From Luteococcus sp052116585 (lineage in GTDB: Bacteria > Actinomycetota > Actinomycetes > Propionibacteriales > Propionibacteriaceae), in NCBI RefSeq assembly GCF_052116585.1, contig NZ_JBQKKT010000014.1:1-64000 (forward strand): a stretch of DNA of 64,000 nt, in the 5' to 3' direction. The notes under the pieces were generated by a model that made no database searches, was not told the DNA's origin, and saw only the letters and a program-made list of their open reading frames with translations. The position numbers and the translations under genes are program-made. Positions 1 to 7,352 of this stretch are shown here, piece after piece. Positions within the stretch are counted from its first letter, which is position 1. Each line of letters opens with the position of its first letter.

Positions 1-75
1 CCCCTCAACCCCTTCCACTGGTGAGCGCAGCTCCGAGCCTGCGAGGAGCGGTGCGCGCGAGCCCAGCGGGGGAGT

Positions 76-96
76 TTGAGGGGGTCGCCCCCTCAA
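76..96 (-). terminator. Terminator-like hairpin after infB (distal copy)
   Basis: Second copy of the same perfect 9-bp stem, exactly 88 nt further downstream, generated by the tandem repeat. It could act as a back-up terminator for infB. Confidence 0.45.
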
Positions 97-163
97 CCCC
101 TTCCACTGGTGAGCGCAGCTCCGAGCCTGCGAGGAGCGGTGCGCGCGAGCCCAGCGGGGGAGT

Positions 164-185
164 TTGAGGGGGTCGCCCCCCTCAA
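164..185 (-). terminator. Terminator-like hairpin after infB (proximal copy)
   Basis: TTGAGGGGG pairs perfectly with CCCCCTCAA around a very short loop, about 10 nt beyond the infB stop. There is no U tract, as is common in high-GC actinobacteria. Inferred to terminate infB transcription. Confidence 0.55.
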
Positions 186-193
186 CCCATGAA

Positions 194-3166
194 TCAGTCG
201 CGCGGCTTCTCGACCATCTCGTAGGTCTCGACCATGTCGCCAACCTGGATGTCGTTGAAGTTCGAGAGCGTCAGACCGCACTCGAAGCCTTCGCGGACCT
301 CGGTGACGTCGTCCTTCTCTCGACGCAGCGACGCGATGCTGGTCTCCCGGACCACGACGCCGTCGCGAACCAGGCGGGCCTTGGCATTGCGCTTGACCGT
401 GCCGTTGTGGATCATGCAGCCAGCGATGTTGCCGAACTTGGAGCTGCGGAAGATCTCGCGGATCTCCGCGGTACCCATTGCCTGCTCCTCGTAGATCGGC
501 TTGAGCATGCCCTTGAGCGCCGCCTCGATCTCGTCGATCGCGTCGTAGATGACGCTGTAGTAGCGCACGTCCACGTTCTCGGAATCCGCCATCTTGGCCG
601 CGTGGGGCGTGGGCCGCACGTTGAAGCCGATGATGACGGCCTTCGAGGCCGCTGCCAGCGAGACATTGGTCTCGGTGATGGCACCGACGCCACGATCGAT
701 GACGCGCAGATCCACCTCGTCGCCAACGTCGATCTTGGACAGGGCATCCTCCAGAGCCTCGACCGAACCAGCGCCGTCGCCCTTGAGGATGAGCAGCAGC
801 TCCTGGGTCTCGCCCTTCTCCAACTGCTCGAAGAGCTGGTCCAGCGTCTTGCGACGCGAACCCTTGGCCTGGGCTGCGGCACGCATGCGAGCCTCACGCT
901 TGTCGGCGATCTGTCGGGCCATCCGGTCGTCGTCGACGACCAGGAAGTTGTCGCCGGCACCCGGAACCGAGGTCAGACCGAGCACCTGGACGGGCATCGA
1001 GGGCGGAGCCTCGTTGACGGTCTCGCCACGGTCGTTGATCATCGCGCGGACACGGCCGTGGGCCGATCCGGCGACGATCGAGTCGCCCTTCTTCAGCGTT
1101 CCACGCTGGATGAGGACGGTGGCGACGGGACCACGGCCCTGATCCAGGTGCGCCTCGATGGCCACGCCCTGCGCAGGCATGTCCGGGTTGGCGCGCAGGT
1201 CCAGCTCGGCATCGGCGGTCAGGACGATCGCCTCCAGCAGGTCGTCCAAACCGGTCTTGGCCATGGCGGAGACGTCGACGAACATGGTGTCGCCGCCGTA
1301 CTCCTCGGGCACCAGGCCGTATTCGGTGAGCTGGCCACGCACCTTGGTGGGATCGGCGTCGGGCTTGTCCACCTTGTTGACCGCAACCACGATGGGCAGT
1401 TCAGCCGCCTTGGCGTGGTTCAGGGCCTCGATGGTCTGGGGCATGACGCCGTCATCGGCTGCCACCACGAGCACCGCAATGTCGGTCGCCTTGGCACCAC
1501 GGGCACGCATGGCCGTGAAGGCCTCGTGGCCGGGGGTGTCGATGAAGGTGATCCTGCGATCCTCACCGTCGACCTGGGTCTCCACCTGGTAGGCACCGAT
1601 GGCCTGGGTGATGCCGCCGGCCTCGCCGCCCTGCACATTGGCGTGACGCAGCGCATCCAGCAGCTTGGTCTTGCCGTGGTCCACGTGGCCCATGACGGTG
1701 ACGGCCGGGGGACGGGGCGCCAGGTCCTCGTCGTCGCCCAGGTCCTCGCCGAACTCCAGGTCGAAGCTCTCAAGCAGCTCGCGGTCCTCGTCCTCCGGCG
1801 AGACGACCTCGATCTTGTAGTTCAGCTCGGCACCCAGCACCTCGAGGGTGTCATCGGCCACCGACTGGGTGGCGGTGACCATCTCGCCCAGGTTGAACAG
1901 AACCTGCACGAGCTGGGCCGGCTCGACCCTGATCTTCTCGGCCAGATCCGTGAGGGAAGCACCACGACGCAGGCGGACGGTCTGTCCGTCGCCCTGCCTG
2001 ATGCGCACGCCGCCGATCGACGGCGCCTCCATCTCGTTGAACTCTTGCCTGCGCTGCTTCTTGCTCTTGCGACGCCCACGACCGGCCTGACCGCCACGGC
2101 CGAAGGCACCCTGGGTACCCGAGCCACCGCGGCCACCACGACCGCCGCGGCCGCCGCCCATGGGCGGGCCGCCGGGGCCGCCACCCATACCGGGACGACC
2201 GGGGCCACCGCCACCGGGACGTCCACGTCCGGGGCCACCGGGACGACCACCGCGCGCCGGAGCGCCGACGGCCGCATTCTGCTGCTTGGGCATCATCGCC
2301 GGGTTGGGGCGAGGCATGCCGGGAACGCCTGCACTGCCCCCGGGACGGGGCATGCGATTCTCGCCGCCGGGCGCTGCCAGACGCGGCGCGCCGGGTGCAC
2401 CGGGACGGGGGGCGCCGGGACGGGGAGTCCCCTGCCCCTCGGGACGGGGACGACGAGCGCCCATGCCCTGGGAGGAGGCGAAGGGATTGTTGCCCGGGCG
2501 CGGGGCGCCACCGGGACGCGGCGCCGCGGGGCGACGGCCTCCGCCCGGAGTACCGCTGGGCAGACCGCCCGAGGCACCTGGACGAGGGGCGCCGGGACGC
2601 GGGCCGGGGCGCTGGCCACCGGGACGCGGGCCGGGCGTGGCGCCAGAAACCGGCGGACGCGGAGCAGCCTGCTCCGACGAGGCGGCAGGGGCCTGAGGCG
2701 CTGCCGGAGCCTGAGGCGCCGGACGGGCCTGGCCGGGCTTGGGCGCGCCTGGACGCACCTGACTCGGCCTGGGAGCTCCGGTCGATGAGGTCGACGGGGC
2801 CCCCGGCGTCGCTGCGGGGCGCTGGGCTGCCTGCGGTGCGGGGGCCGGCCGCTGGGTCTGTGCGGGCGGCTTGGGAGCACCGGGACGCGGAGTCGCAGCG
2901 CCGGGACGCGGCGCTTGTCCGGGCTTGGGAGCGCCGGGACGCGGCGCCGGAGCGGCCTTCTGGCCACCGGGGCCACCGGTCTGGGGCGCGCTGGCCTTGC
3001 CTCCCGCTTCCTTCTCGAGGGTGTCACGCAGTCGTCGGACGACCGGGGCCTCGATGGTTGATGACGCGGACCGGACGAATTCGCCCATGTCCTTCAGCGT
3101 CTTGAGAACATCCTTGCTTTCGAGTCCGAGCTCCTTCGCGAGCTCGTAGACACGGACCTTTGCCAC
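194..3166 (-). CDS. infB: Translation initiation factor IF-2
   Basis: 990-residue IF-2, the GTPase that delivers initiator tRNA to the 30S subunit and drives subunit joining. An IF2_N-type helical motif occupies roughly residues 1-50. A very long Gly/Pro/Arg low-complexity linker follows (about 60-380, repeated APRPG-type units, then glycine-rich). A second IF2_N-like segment lies near 395-450. The G domain begins near 490 with GHVDHGKT, then DTPGHEAF and NKVDKPDADP, followed by the C-terminal domains. The start is GTG at 3166, preceded by GGAGGAG. It is the last gene of the rimP-nusA-ylxR-infB cluster and is separated from ylxR by about 200 nt that holds two hairpins. The long linker is usual for actinobacterial IF-2. 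Confidence 0.97.
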   Translation of the reverse strand: MAKVRVYELAKELGLESKDVLKTLKDMGEFVRSASSTIEAPVVRRLRDTLEKEAGGKASAPQTGGPGGQKAAPAPRPGAPKPGQAPRPGAATPRPGAPKPPAQTQRPAPAPQAAQRPAATPGAPSTSSTGAPRPSQVRPGAPKPGQARPAPQAPAAPQAPAASSEQAAPRPPVSGATPGPRPGGQRPGPRPGAPRPGASGGLPSGTPGGGRRPAAPRPGGAPRPGNNPFASSQGMGARRPRPEGQGTPRPGAPRPGAPGAPRLAAPGGENRMPRPGGSAGVPGMPRPNPAMMPKQQNAAVGAPARGGRPGGPGRGRPGGGGPGRPGMGGGPGGPPMGGGRGGRGGRGGSGTQGAFGRGGQAGRGRRKSKKQRRQEFNEMEAPSIGGVRIRQGDGQTVRLRRGASLTDLAEKIRVEPAQLVQVLFNLGEMVTATQSVADDTLEVLGAELNYKIEVVSPEDEDRELLESFDLEFGEDLGDDEDLAPRPPAVTVMGHVDHGKTKLLDALRHANVQGGEAGGITQAIGAYQVETQVDGEDRRITFIDTPGHEAFTAMRARGAKATDIAVLVVAADDGVMPQTIEALNHAKAAELPIVVAVNKVDKPDADPTKVRGQLTEYGLVPEEYGGDTMFVDVSAMAKTGLDDLLEAIVLTADAELDLRANPDMPAQGVAIEAHLDQGRGPVATVLIQRGTLKKGDSIVAGSAHGRVRAMINDRGETVNEAPPSMPVQVLGLTSVPGAGDNFLVVDDDRMARQIADKREARMRAAAQAKGSRRKTLDQLFEQLEKGETQELLLILKGDGAGSVEALEDALSKIDVGDEVDLRVIDRGVGAITETNVSLAAASKAVIIGFNVRPTPHAAKMADSENVDVRYYSVIYDAIDEIEAALKGMLKPIYEEQAMGTAEIREIFRSSKFGNIAGCMIHNGTVKRNAKARLVRDGVVVRETSIASLRREKDDVTEVREGFECGLTLSNFNDIQVGDMVETYEMVEKPRD

Positions 3167-3284
3167 TACTCTCCTCCAGGTCCGGGCCTCTACTCGCGGC
3201 AGCCGAACCAGTTAGTTGATGTTGGTGCTCATTGGTGATTACTCATCGAGTGGTCATGAGCGTTGTGCCCACTTTCTGGTTCGC

Positions 3285-3338
3285 GCCCCTGACTGTCAGG
3301 GGCACTCTTTGGTAGATCCTTCCCGGGGATCCGGGAGG
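3285..3338 (-). other. Two hairpins in the ylxR-infB spacer
   Basis: A perfect 9-bp inverted repeat (GCCCCTGAC/GTCAGGGGC, 3285-3303) and a second stem (TCCCGG-GGAT-CCGGGA, 3321-3336) sit between ylxR and infB. On the coding strand they lie about 120-170 nt upstream of the infB start. They could be a partial terminator, an attenuator or an mRNA processing site; neither is followed by a U tract. Confidence 0.4.
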
Positions 3339-3368
3339 ACGCGCATGGTTCATCCTACCGTCAAGTGA

Positions 3369-3650
3369 CTACTCGGGGCCAACCAGCTCGTTCGCGAAGA
3401 GTTCATCGGAGACCTTGACAGCACGACGAAAGGCACGGGCAAAGCCACCGCGGCGAAGCGCCAGCTCCCGGCAACGAGCGTCGTCGTGCAGCCACGCCCC
3501 GCGGCCCGCCAGACGACGGCGCGGGTCTGCGACCACCCACCCGTCAACGAGTGCGAAGCGCTGCAGATTCGATTGGTCGTCCACCTGGCGACAGCCCTGG
3601 CACGTACGCTGCGGCTTGCGCCGCAAAGGGCTCGAATCATGGGAATGCAC
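3369..3650 (-). CDS. ylxR: YlxR (DUF448) family RNA-binding protein
   Basis: 93-residue YlxR/DUF448 protein, recognised by the N-terminal RTCQGCRQ signature at about residues 15-22, the basic GRGAWLH segment and its position between nusA and infB. In Bacillus the family (RnpM) binds and modulates RNase P; the function here is inferred from the family. The start is GTG at 3650, where a TAGTCT hexamer lies exactly 6 nt upstream. ylxR may therefore have its own leaderless promoter in addition to read-through from nusA. Confidence 0.9.
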   Translation of the reverse strand: MHSHDSSPLRRKPQRTCQGCRQVDDQSNLQRFALVDGWVVADPRRRLAGRGAWLHDDARCRELALRRGGFARAFRRAVKVSDELFANELVGPE

Positions 3651-3656
3651 CCCACG

Positions 3657-3662
3657 AGACTA
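3657..3662 (-). promoter_or_regulatory. -10 box TAGTCT, leaderless ylxR promoter
   Basis: TAGTCT followed by 6 nt and then the GTG start of ylxR. Same TAnnnT-N6/7-RTG arrangement as at thirteen other genes in the window. No clear -35 was seen. Confidence 0.5.
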
Positions 3663-3732
3663 CTCCGGCACGACGACGGGGCCGCGGCCCGCTGGACCGC
3701 GACCCCGCTGCAGGTCTTCAGATGGCGATGGC

Positions 3733-4710
3733 TCAGCCCTGCGGGGCCGCATCCGAACGAATGTCGATCCGCCACCCGGTGAGGCGGGCGGCCAGACGCG
3801 CGTTCTGCCCTTCGCGGCCAATCGCGAGGCTGAGCTGGTAGTCCGGGACGACGACCCGCGCCGCACGTGCCGCAGCGTCCACCACCGTGACCTGGCTGAC
3901 CTTGGCGGGGCTGAGCGCCTGGGCAACGAACTCAGCCGGGTCCTCCGACCAGTCGATGATGTCGATCTTCTCCTCGTTGAGCTCGCGCATCACGGCGCGG
4001 ACCCGCTGCCCCATGGGACCGATGCAGGCCCCCTTGGCGGAGACATCGCGGTTGTGGCTGACGATCGCGATCTTGGTGCGGTGACCGGCCTCGCGGGCGA
4101 TCTCCTTGATCTCCACCACTCCCTGCTCGATCTCCGGCACTTCGAGCGCGAAGAGGGCCTTGACCAGCCCGGGATGGGTGCGGGAGACGACCACCTGCGG
4201 ACCGCGGGCCTCCTTGCGAACGCTCACGACGAAGACGCGCAGACGCTTGCCATGCGGGTACTGCTCCCCCGGCGCCTGCTCGGCCAGGGGCATGATCGCC
4301 TCCATCTTGTTGCCGATGTCCAGGCGAATGGTCTTGGAGTCACGGTCCTGCTGGACGGTGCCCAGGATGATGTCGCCCTCCTTCGCCAGGAAGTGGCCGT
4401 ACTTGCGCTCGTCCTCGGCCTCACGCAGACGCTGGAAGATCACCTGTCGAGCAGTGGCGGCCGCCACTCGGCCGAAGTCCGCGGGGGTGTCGTCGAACCA
4501 GCCGATCACCTGGCCCTCGTCGTCCTTCTCCGGGACCATCACGGCAAAGCGTCCGCTTCGGCGGTCGAGCTCCACCTTGGCACCCTTGCTCGGGTGGTCG
4601 GTCTTGTCGTATGCGTTGAGCATCGCGTCTTCGAGCGCCTGGACCAGGTAGTCCAGCGGGATTTCCTTCTCCCGCTCGATCGCCCGCAGCGCAGCCATGT
4701 CGATGTCCAT
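3733..4710 (-). CDS. nusA: Transcription termination/antitermination factor NusA
   Basis: 325-residue NusA. The N-terminal RNA-polymerase-binding domain comprises roughly residues 1-105, the S1 domain about 110-185, and KH1/KH2 domains run to the end (GPMGQRVRAVMREL, AIGREGQNARLAARL). It lacks the acidic C-terminal repeats of proteobacterial NusA, as is normal for actinobacteria. It modulates pausing, termination and rRNA antitermination. Its ATG overlaps the rimP stop by one base (TGATG), which indicates translational coupling. Confidence 0.97.
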   Translation of the reverse strand: MDIDMAALRAIEREKEIPLDYLVQALEDAMLNAYDKTDHPSKGAKVELDRRSGRFAVMVPEKDDEGQVIGWFDDTPADFGRVAAATARQVIFQRLREAEDERKYGHFLAKEGDIILGTVQQDRDSKTIRLDIGNKMEAIMPLAEQAPGEQYPHGKRLRVFVVSVRKEARGPQVVVSRTHPGLVKALFALEVPEIEQGVVEIKEIAREAGHRTKIAIVSHNRDVSAKGACIGPMGQRVRAVMRELNEEKIDIIDWSEDPAEFVAQALSPAKVSQVTVVDAAARAARVVVPDYQLSLAIGREGQNARLAARLTGWRIDIRSDAAPQG

Positions 4711-5303
4711 CAGTTCTCCTCCTCGGCGCTGCCGAGCTCGTCGTTCCCGTCGGCCTCGTCCGAGGCGTCGTCCTCATCCGCCTCGCCGAGGTCGTCGAGC
4801 TCGGGATCGGGCTTGCGGTTCATCTCCACCTGGATGGTGGCCTTGGTGATCTCGTCCAGTGACAGGACGTGCACCGGATCCAGACCCTTCGGCAGCTTCT
4901 TGCCGGGCTCGGGCTCCTCGGTGATGGTCACCTGCTCCTCGGTGGCCTCCGTGAGGCGGCCGCGCAGCTGACTGCCGTCCACCAGGATCGCCAGCACCAG
5001 GCGCCCAACATTGCGGCGGAAGTGCTTGGCGTCGGTGAGGGGCTTGCCCACACCGCGCGAGCTGACCTCCAGGGTGAAGGGGGCATCGCCGATCTCGGGG
5101 GACGCGTCCAGGGCGTCGGAGATGTCACGAGTCGCTGCGGCGATGTCATCCAGCAACGGGCCGCGCCCCTTGGGGCCGTCCCCGTCCACCGTGATGCGGA
5201 GCACCTTGCGTTTGCCGGCCGGGATGATGTCGAGGTGGTCGAGTTCCAGTCCGTGGCTCTCGAGCACTGGGGTGATGATGGGCGTCACGACGCGTTCGTT
5301 CAC
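4710..5303 (-). CDS. rimP: Ribosome maturation factor RimP
   Basis: 197-residue RimP, required for maturation of the 30S subunit. The conserved LEVSSRGVGKPLTD segment and the C-terminal SH3-like domain (VLSLDEITKATIQVEM) are present, followed by an acidic Asp/Glu tail of about 35 residues. I chose the GTG at 5303 because AAAGGTGG lies at proper spacing; a longer reading to 5432 adds 43 residues unlike the family. It is the first gene of the rimP-nusA-ylxR-infB cluster and is transcribed divergently from the neighbouring lipoprotein. Confidence 0.93.
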   Translation of the reverse strand: MNERVVTPIITPVLESHGLELDHLDIIPAGKRKVLRITVDGDGPKGRGPLLDDIAAATRDISDALDASPEIGDAPFTLEVSSRGVGKPLTDAKHFRRNVGRLVLAILVDGSQLRGRLTEATEEQVTITEEPEPGKKLPKGLDPVHVLSLDEITKATIQVEMNRKPDPELDDLGEADEDDASDEADGNDELGSAEEEN

Positions 5304-5409
5304 GATCGATCCACCTTTCAGTTGTGATCCAGTTGTGTCGTTCGGTTGTCCTCCTGCCACGGCGGGCAGGATCTGGGGAATCCTACCCGTTCGAAACCAG
5401 TCTTCGAAG

Positions 5410-5445
5410 CCCCCTACGGCCAGCCGCTGCAAGGGCCGTAGGGGG
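5410..5445. repeat. Perfect 12-bp inverted repeat in the rimP/lipoprotein divergent region
   Basis: CCCCCTACGGCC (5410-5421) and GGCCGTAGGGGG (5434-5445) are exact reverse complements separated by 12 nt. The repeat ends 6 nt before the -10 box of the lipoprotein gene, covering its -35 region. It could be an operator or a transcribed hairpin. Confidence 0.6.
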
Positions 5446-5451
5446 TGCCCC

Positions 5452-5457
5452 TAGGAT
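5452..5457 (+). promoter_or_regulatory. -10 box TAGGAT, leaderless lipoprotein promoter
   Basis: TAGGAT, 6 nt, then the ATG of the DUF4439-type lipoprotein. Part of the recurrent leaderless arrangement. Confidence 0.5.
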
Positions 5458-5463
5458 CGGGAC

Positions 5464-6465
5464 ATGCCCTGGGCCACGACCTCGCACGCGAGCCACGCTG
5501 CCAAGCACATCTCGAGGCGCCAACTGGCCGGTCTGCTCGGATCAGCCCTTGCCCTGACCGCATGCTCCCCCAACCCGACGGTTCTTCGCACCGAACCCCT
5601 GAAGGGACAGGGCAGCGCCGTACCCGATCCGACGGTGCAGGCAAGCAGGGAGGTCGAGGCGGCCCTGGTCGCAGCTCTGGCGGCTGCGACCACGCACCCT
5701 GCCCGCGATGCCACGTCGGCCCAGAAGGCCATGGTCAGGAGTTTGGGGGAAGCCCACCGAGCCCATCTGGATGTGCTGTCACGACGCGATCCCTTGCGGC
5801 CCAGAACCGCCACCTCCGCGAGCCCGACGAGCACACCCAAGGACACCGCCCCCGCGGTCTGGTCGGATCTGGTGAAGCAGCTGTCAGCACTGGAAGCGCG
5901 CGCTGCGACAGCGCACCGGGCAGCCACGCTCGCCGCCGACGAGCCGGCCACGGCGCTGCTGTACGCCTCCCTCGCCACCTTCGCGCACGTGCAACGCCAG
6001 CCCGGATCCCCGGTCGCCCCGCCCACCAGCACGCCGGCACGAATCGTTGTGGGCACCCGCACCGACGCGCTGACGGTCCTGCTCAGCCGAGTCAGGGCCC
6101 TCGTCGAGGGGCTGGAAATCGGCTGCGGCCAGTTGCCCTCCACGGACCCGCGAGCCAAGGACGGTCGGGCGCGCCTGGTGCAGGCACAGGCCTTGCGCGA
6201 CGACGTGGTCTCGCTGCTGACCTCCGAGAAGGCGCCGGTTCCACCCGCCGCGCTGGGCTACCAGATGCCGGGGAGATTGACCGACGTCGCGTCTGCCACC
6301 GTCACCTGGGGAACACTCGAGCTGGACGTGCTGTCTGCCTGCGCGCGGCTGGCCGCTGCGTCGACGGGCTCACAGCGCAGGCAGGCACTGGACTGGATGG
6401 ATGGGCAGGCCGATCGGCTCCGGGCGCTCGGTCGGCCGGTCCCCCTGTGGCCCGGTTGGGTCTGA
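5464..6465 (+). CDS. DUF4439-like secreted lipoprotein
   Basis: 333-residue predicted lipoprotein. Residues 16-19 (ISRR) precede a hydrophobic stretch, and the lipobox LTAC places the lipidated cysteine at residue 34; the RRQLAG context is Tat-like. An Ala-rich helical middle is followed by a C-terminal half resembling the ferritin-like DUF4439 family (YQMPGRLTD and a closing PLWPGWV). Function is unknown. A protein of this type sits between rimP and proS in other actinobacteria, which supports the assignment. The start is fixed by a -10 box 6 nt upstream of the ATG. Confidence 0.75.
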   Translation: MPWATTSHASHAAKHISRRQLAGLLGSALALTACSPNPTVLRTEPLKGQGSAVPDPTVQASREVEAALVAALAAATTHPARDATSAQKAMVRSLGEAHRAHLDVLSRRDPLRPRTATSASPTSTPKDTAPAVWSDLVKQLSALEARAATAHRAATLAADEPATALLYASLATFAHVQRQPGSPVAPPTSTPARIVVGTRTDALTVLLSRVRALVEGLEIGCGQLPSTDPRAKDGRARLVQAQALRDDVVSLLTSEKAPVPPAALGYQMPGRLTDVASATVTWGTLELDVLSACARLAAASTGSQRRQALDWMDGQADRLRALGRPVPLWPGWV

Positions 6466-6505
6466 ACCCAGCCCACACCTCCACCAACCGGTTGGTCCGG
6501 CCAGC

Positions 6506-7306
6506 TCAACGAGCGCCTGCTCGACCGATCAGCATCATCGCCGTGTCCCAGGCCAGCTTGGCCCCGAGCAGCACGATGGCCAGCAGGAAGATCCTCCGCA
6601 CGAAGGCATTTCCGTACTTCAGGGCCATGCGGGCCCCCAGGAAGCCACCCGTGAGGTTCGCCGCGGCCATGGCAGCGCCAAGCCCCCACAGGATGTGGCC
6701 GGACAGTCCGAGCACCGTGATGGCGGCAACATTCGTGGTCAGGTTCGCCAGCTTGCTGAGTGCAGAGGCTTCCAGGAAGCCATAACCGAGCAGGGCCACC
6801 ATGGCGATCACGAAGAAGGTGCCCGTCCCGGGGCCCACGAACCCGTCGTACAGGCCGATGGCCAGGCCGATCAGGGCAAGCCTGAGGCCATGGGCGCTCC
6901 CCTCGTGCTTCAGCTGCTGCTGCAGCCCCAGGCTCGGACGCCGCACTGTGTACGTGCCCACCGCCACCAGGACCACCAACACCACCGGCGTGAAGGCCTC
7001 ACGGGGCAGCAGCCGCACCAACTGGGCCCCACCCGTGGAGCCGAGCCAGGCACAGAGCATCAGCGGTAGCGCACTGCGCCAGCCGGGGCGCACCTTCTGG
7101 AGATAGGTGGCCGTCGCCACCCCGGTTCCGGCAGCAGCAGCCACCTTGTTGGTGCCGCTCACGGTGGCCACCGGGGTCTCGGCGGGCAGGCCGATCAACA
7201 GAGACGGCAGCTGGACCAGTCCCCCGCCGCCCACCACGGCGTCGATCCAACCGGCCACGAAGGCGGCCAGCACAAGGCCGAGCAGGACGTGCGTGGCAAC
7301 GATCAT
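6506..7306 (-). CDS. TSUP (TauE/SafE) family permease
   Basis: 266-residue integral membrane protein with about eight hydrophobic segments and the TSUP-type N-terminal motif GWIDAVVGGGGL. A second half-repeat contains the similar GLYDGFVGPGTGT, showing the internal duplication typical of the family. Members export or import sulfite, sulfoacetate or related organosulfur anions; the substrate here cannot be read from sequence. AGGAG lies 7 nt before the ATG. It sits 46 nt downstream of proS on the same strand and may be cotranscribed with it. Confidence 0.88.
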   Translation of the reverse strand: MIVATHVLLGLVLAAFVAGWIDAVVGGGGLVQLPSLLIGLPAETPVATVSGTNKVAAAAGTGVATATYLQKVRPGWRSALPLMLCAWLGSTGGAQLVRLLPREAFTPVVLVVLVAVGTYTVRRPSLGLQQQLKHEGSAHGLRLALIGLAIGLYDGFVGPGTGTFFVIAMVALLGYGFLEASALSKLANLTTNVAAITVLGLSGHILWGLGAAMAAANLTGGFLGARMALKYGNAFVRRIFLLAIVLLGAKLAWDTAMMLIGRAGAR

Positions 7307-7352
7307 CCAGCACTCCTGCCCGGCCCGTGGTGGTCAGTCTGGTGAGTGAGGC

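Larger units (their letters stand above)
1..188. repeat. 88-bp tandem repeat downstream of infB
   Basis: Two complete 88-bp copies (1-88, 89-176) and the first 12 nt of a third (177-188) lie just beyond the infB stop codon. The copies look identical except for one extra C at the last junction. Each junction forms a perfect TTGAGGGGG/CCCCCTCAA hairpin, so the repeat multiplies a terminator-like element. The array runs off the left edge of the window, so its true copy number is unknown. Confidence 0.9.

Noticed and set aside
164..2788. 874-residue open frame on the plus strand opposite infB
   Set aside because: It is antisense to a clear IF-2 gene; its His/Thr/Gly/Ala-rich composition is what the reverse strand of GC-biased codons gives. 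No start signals or family motifs.
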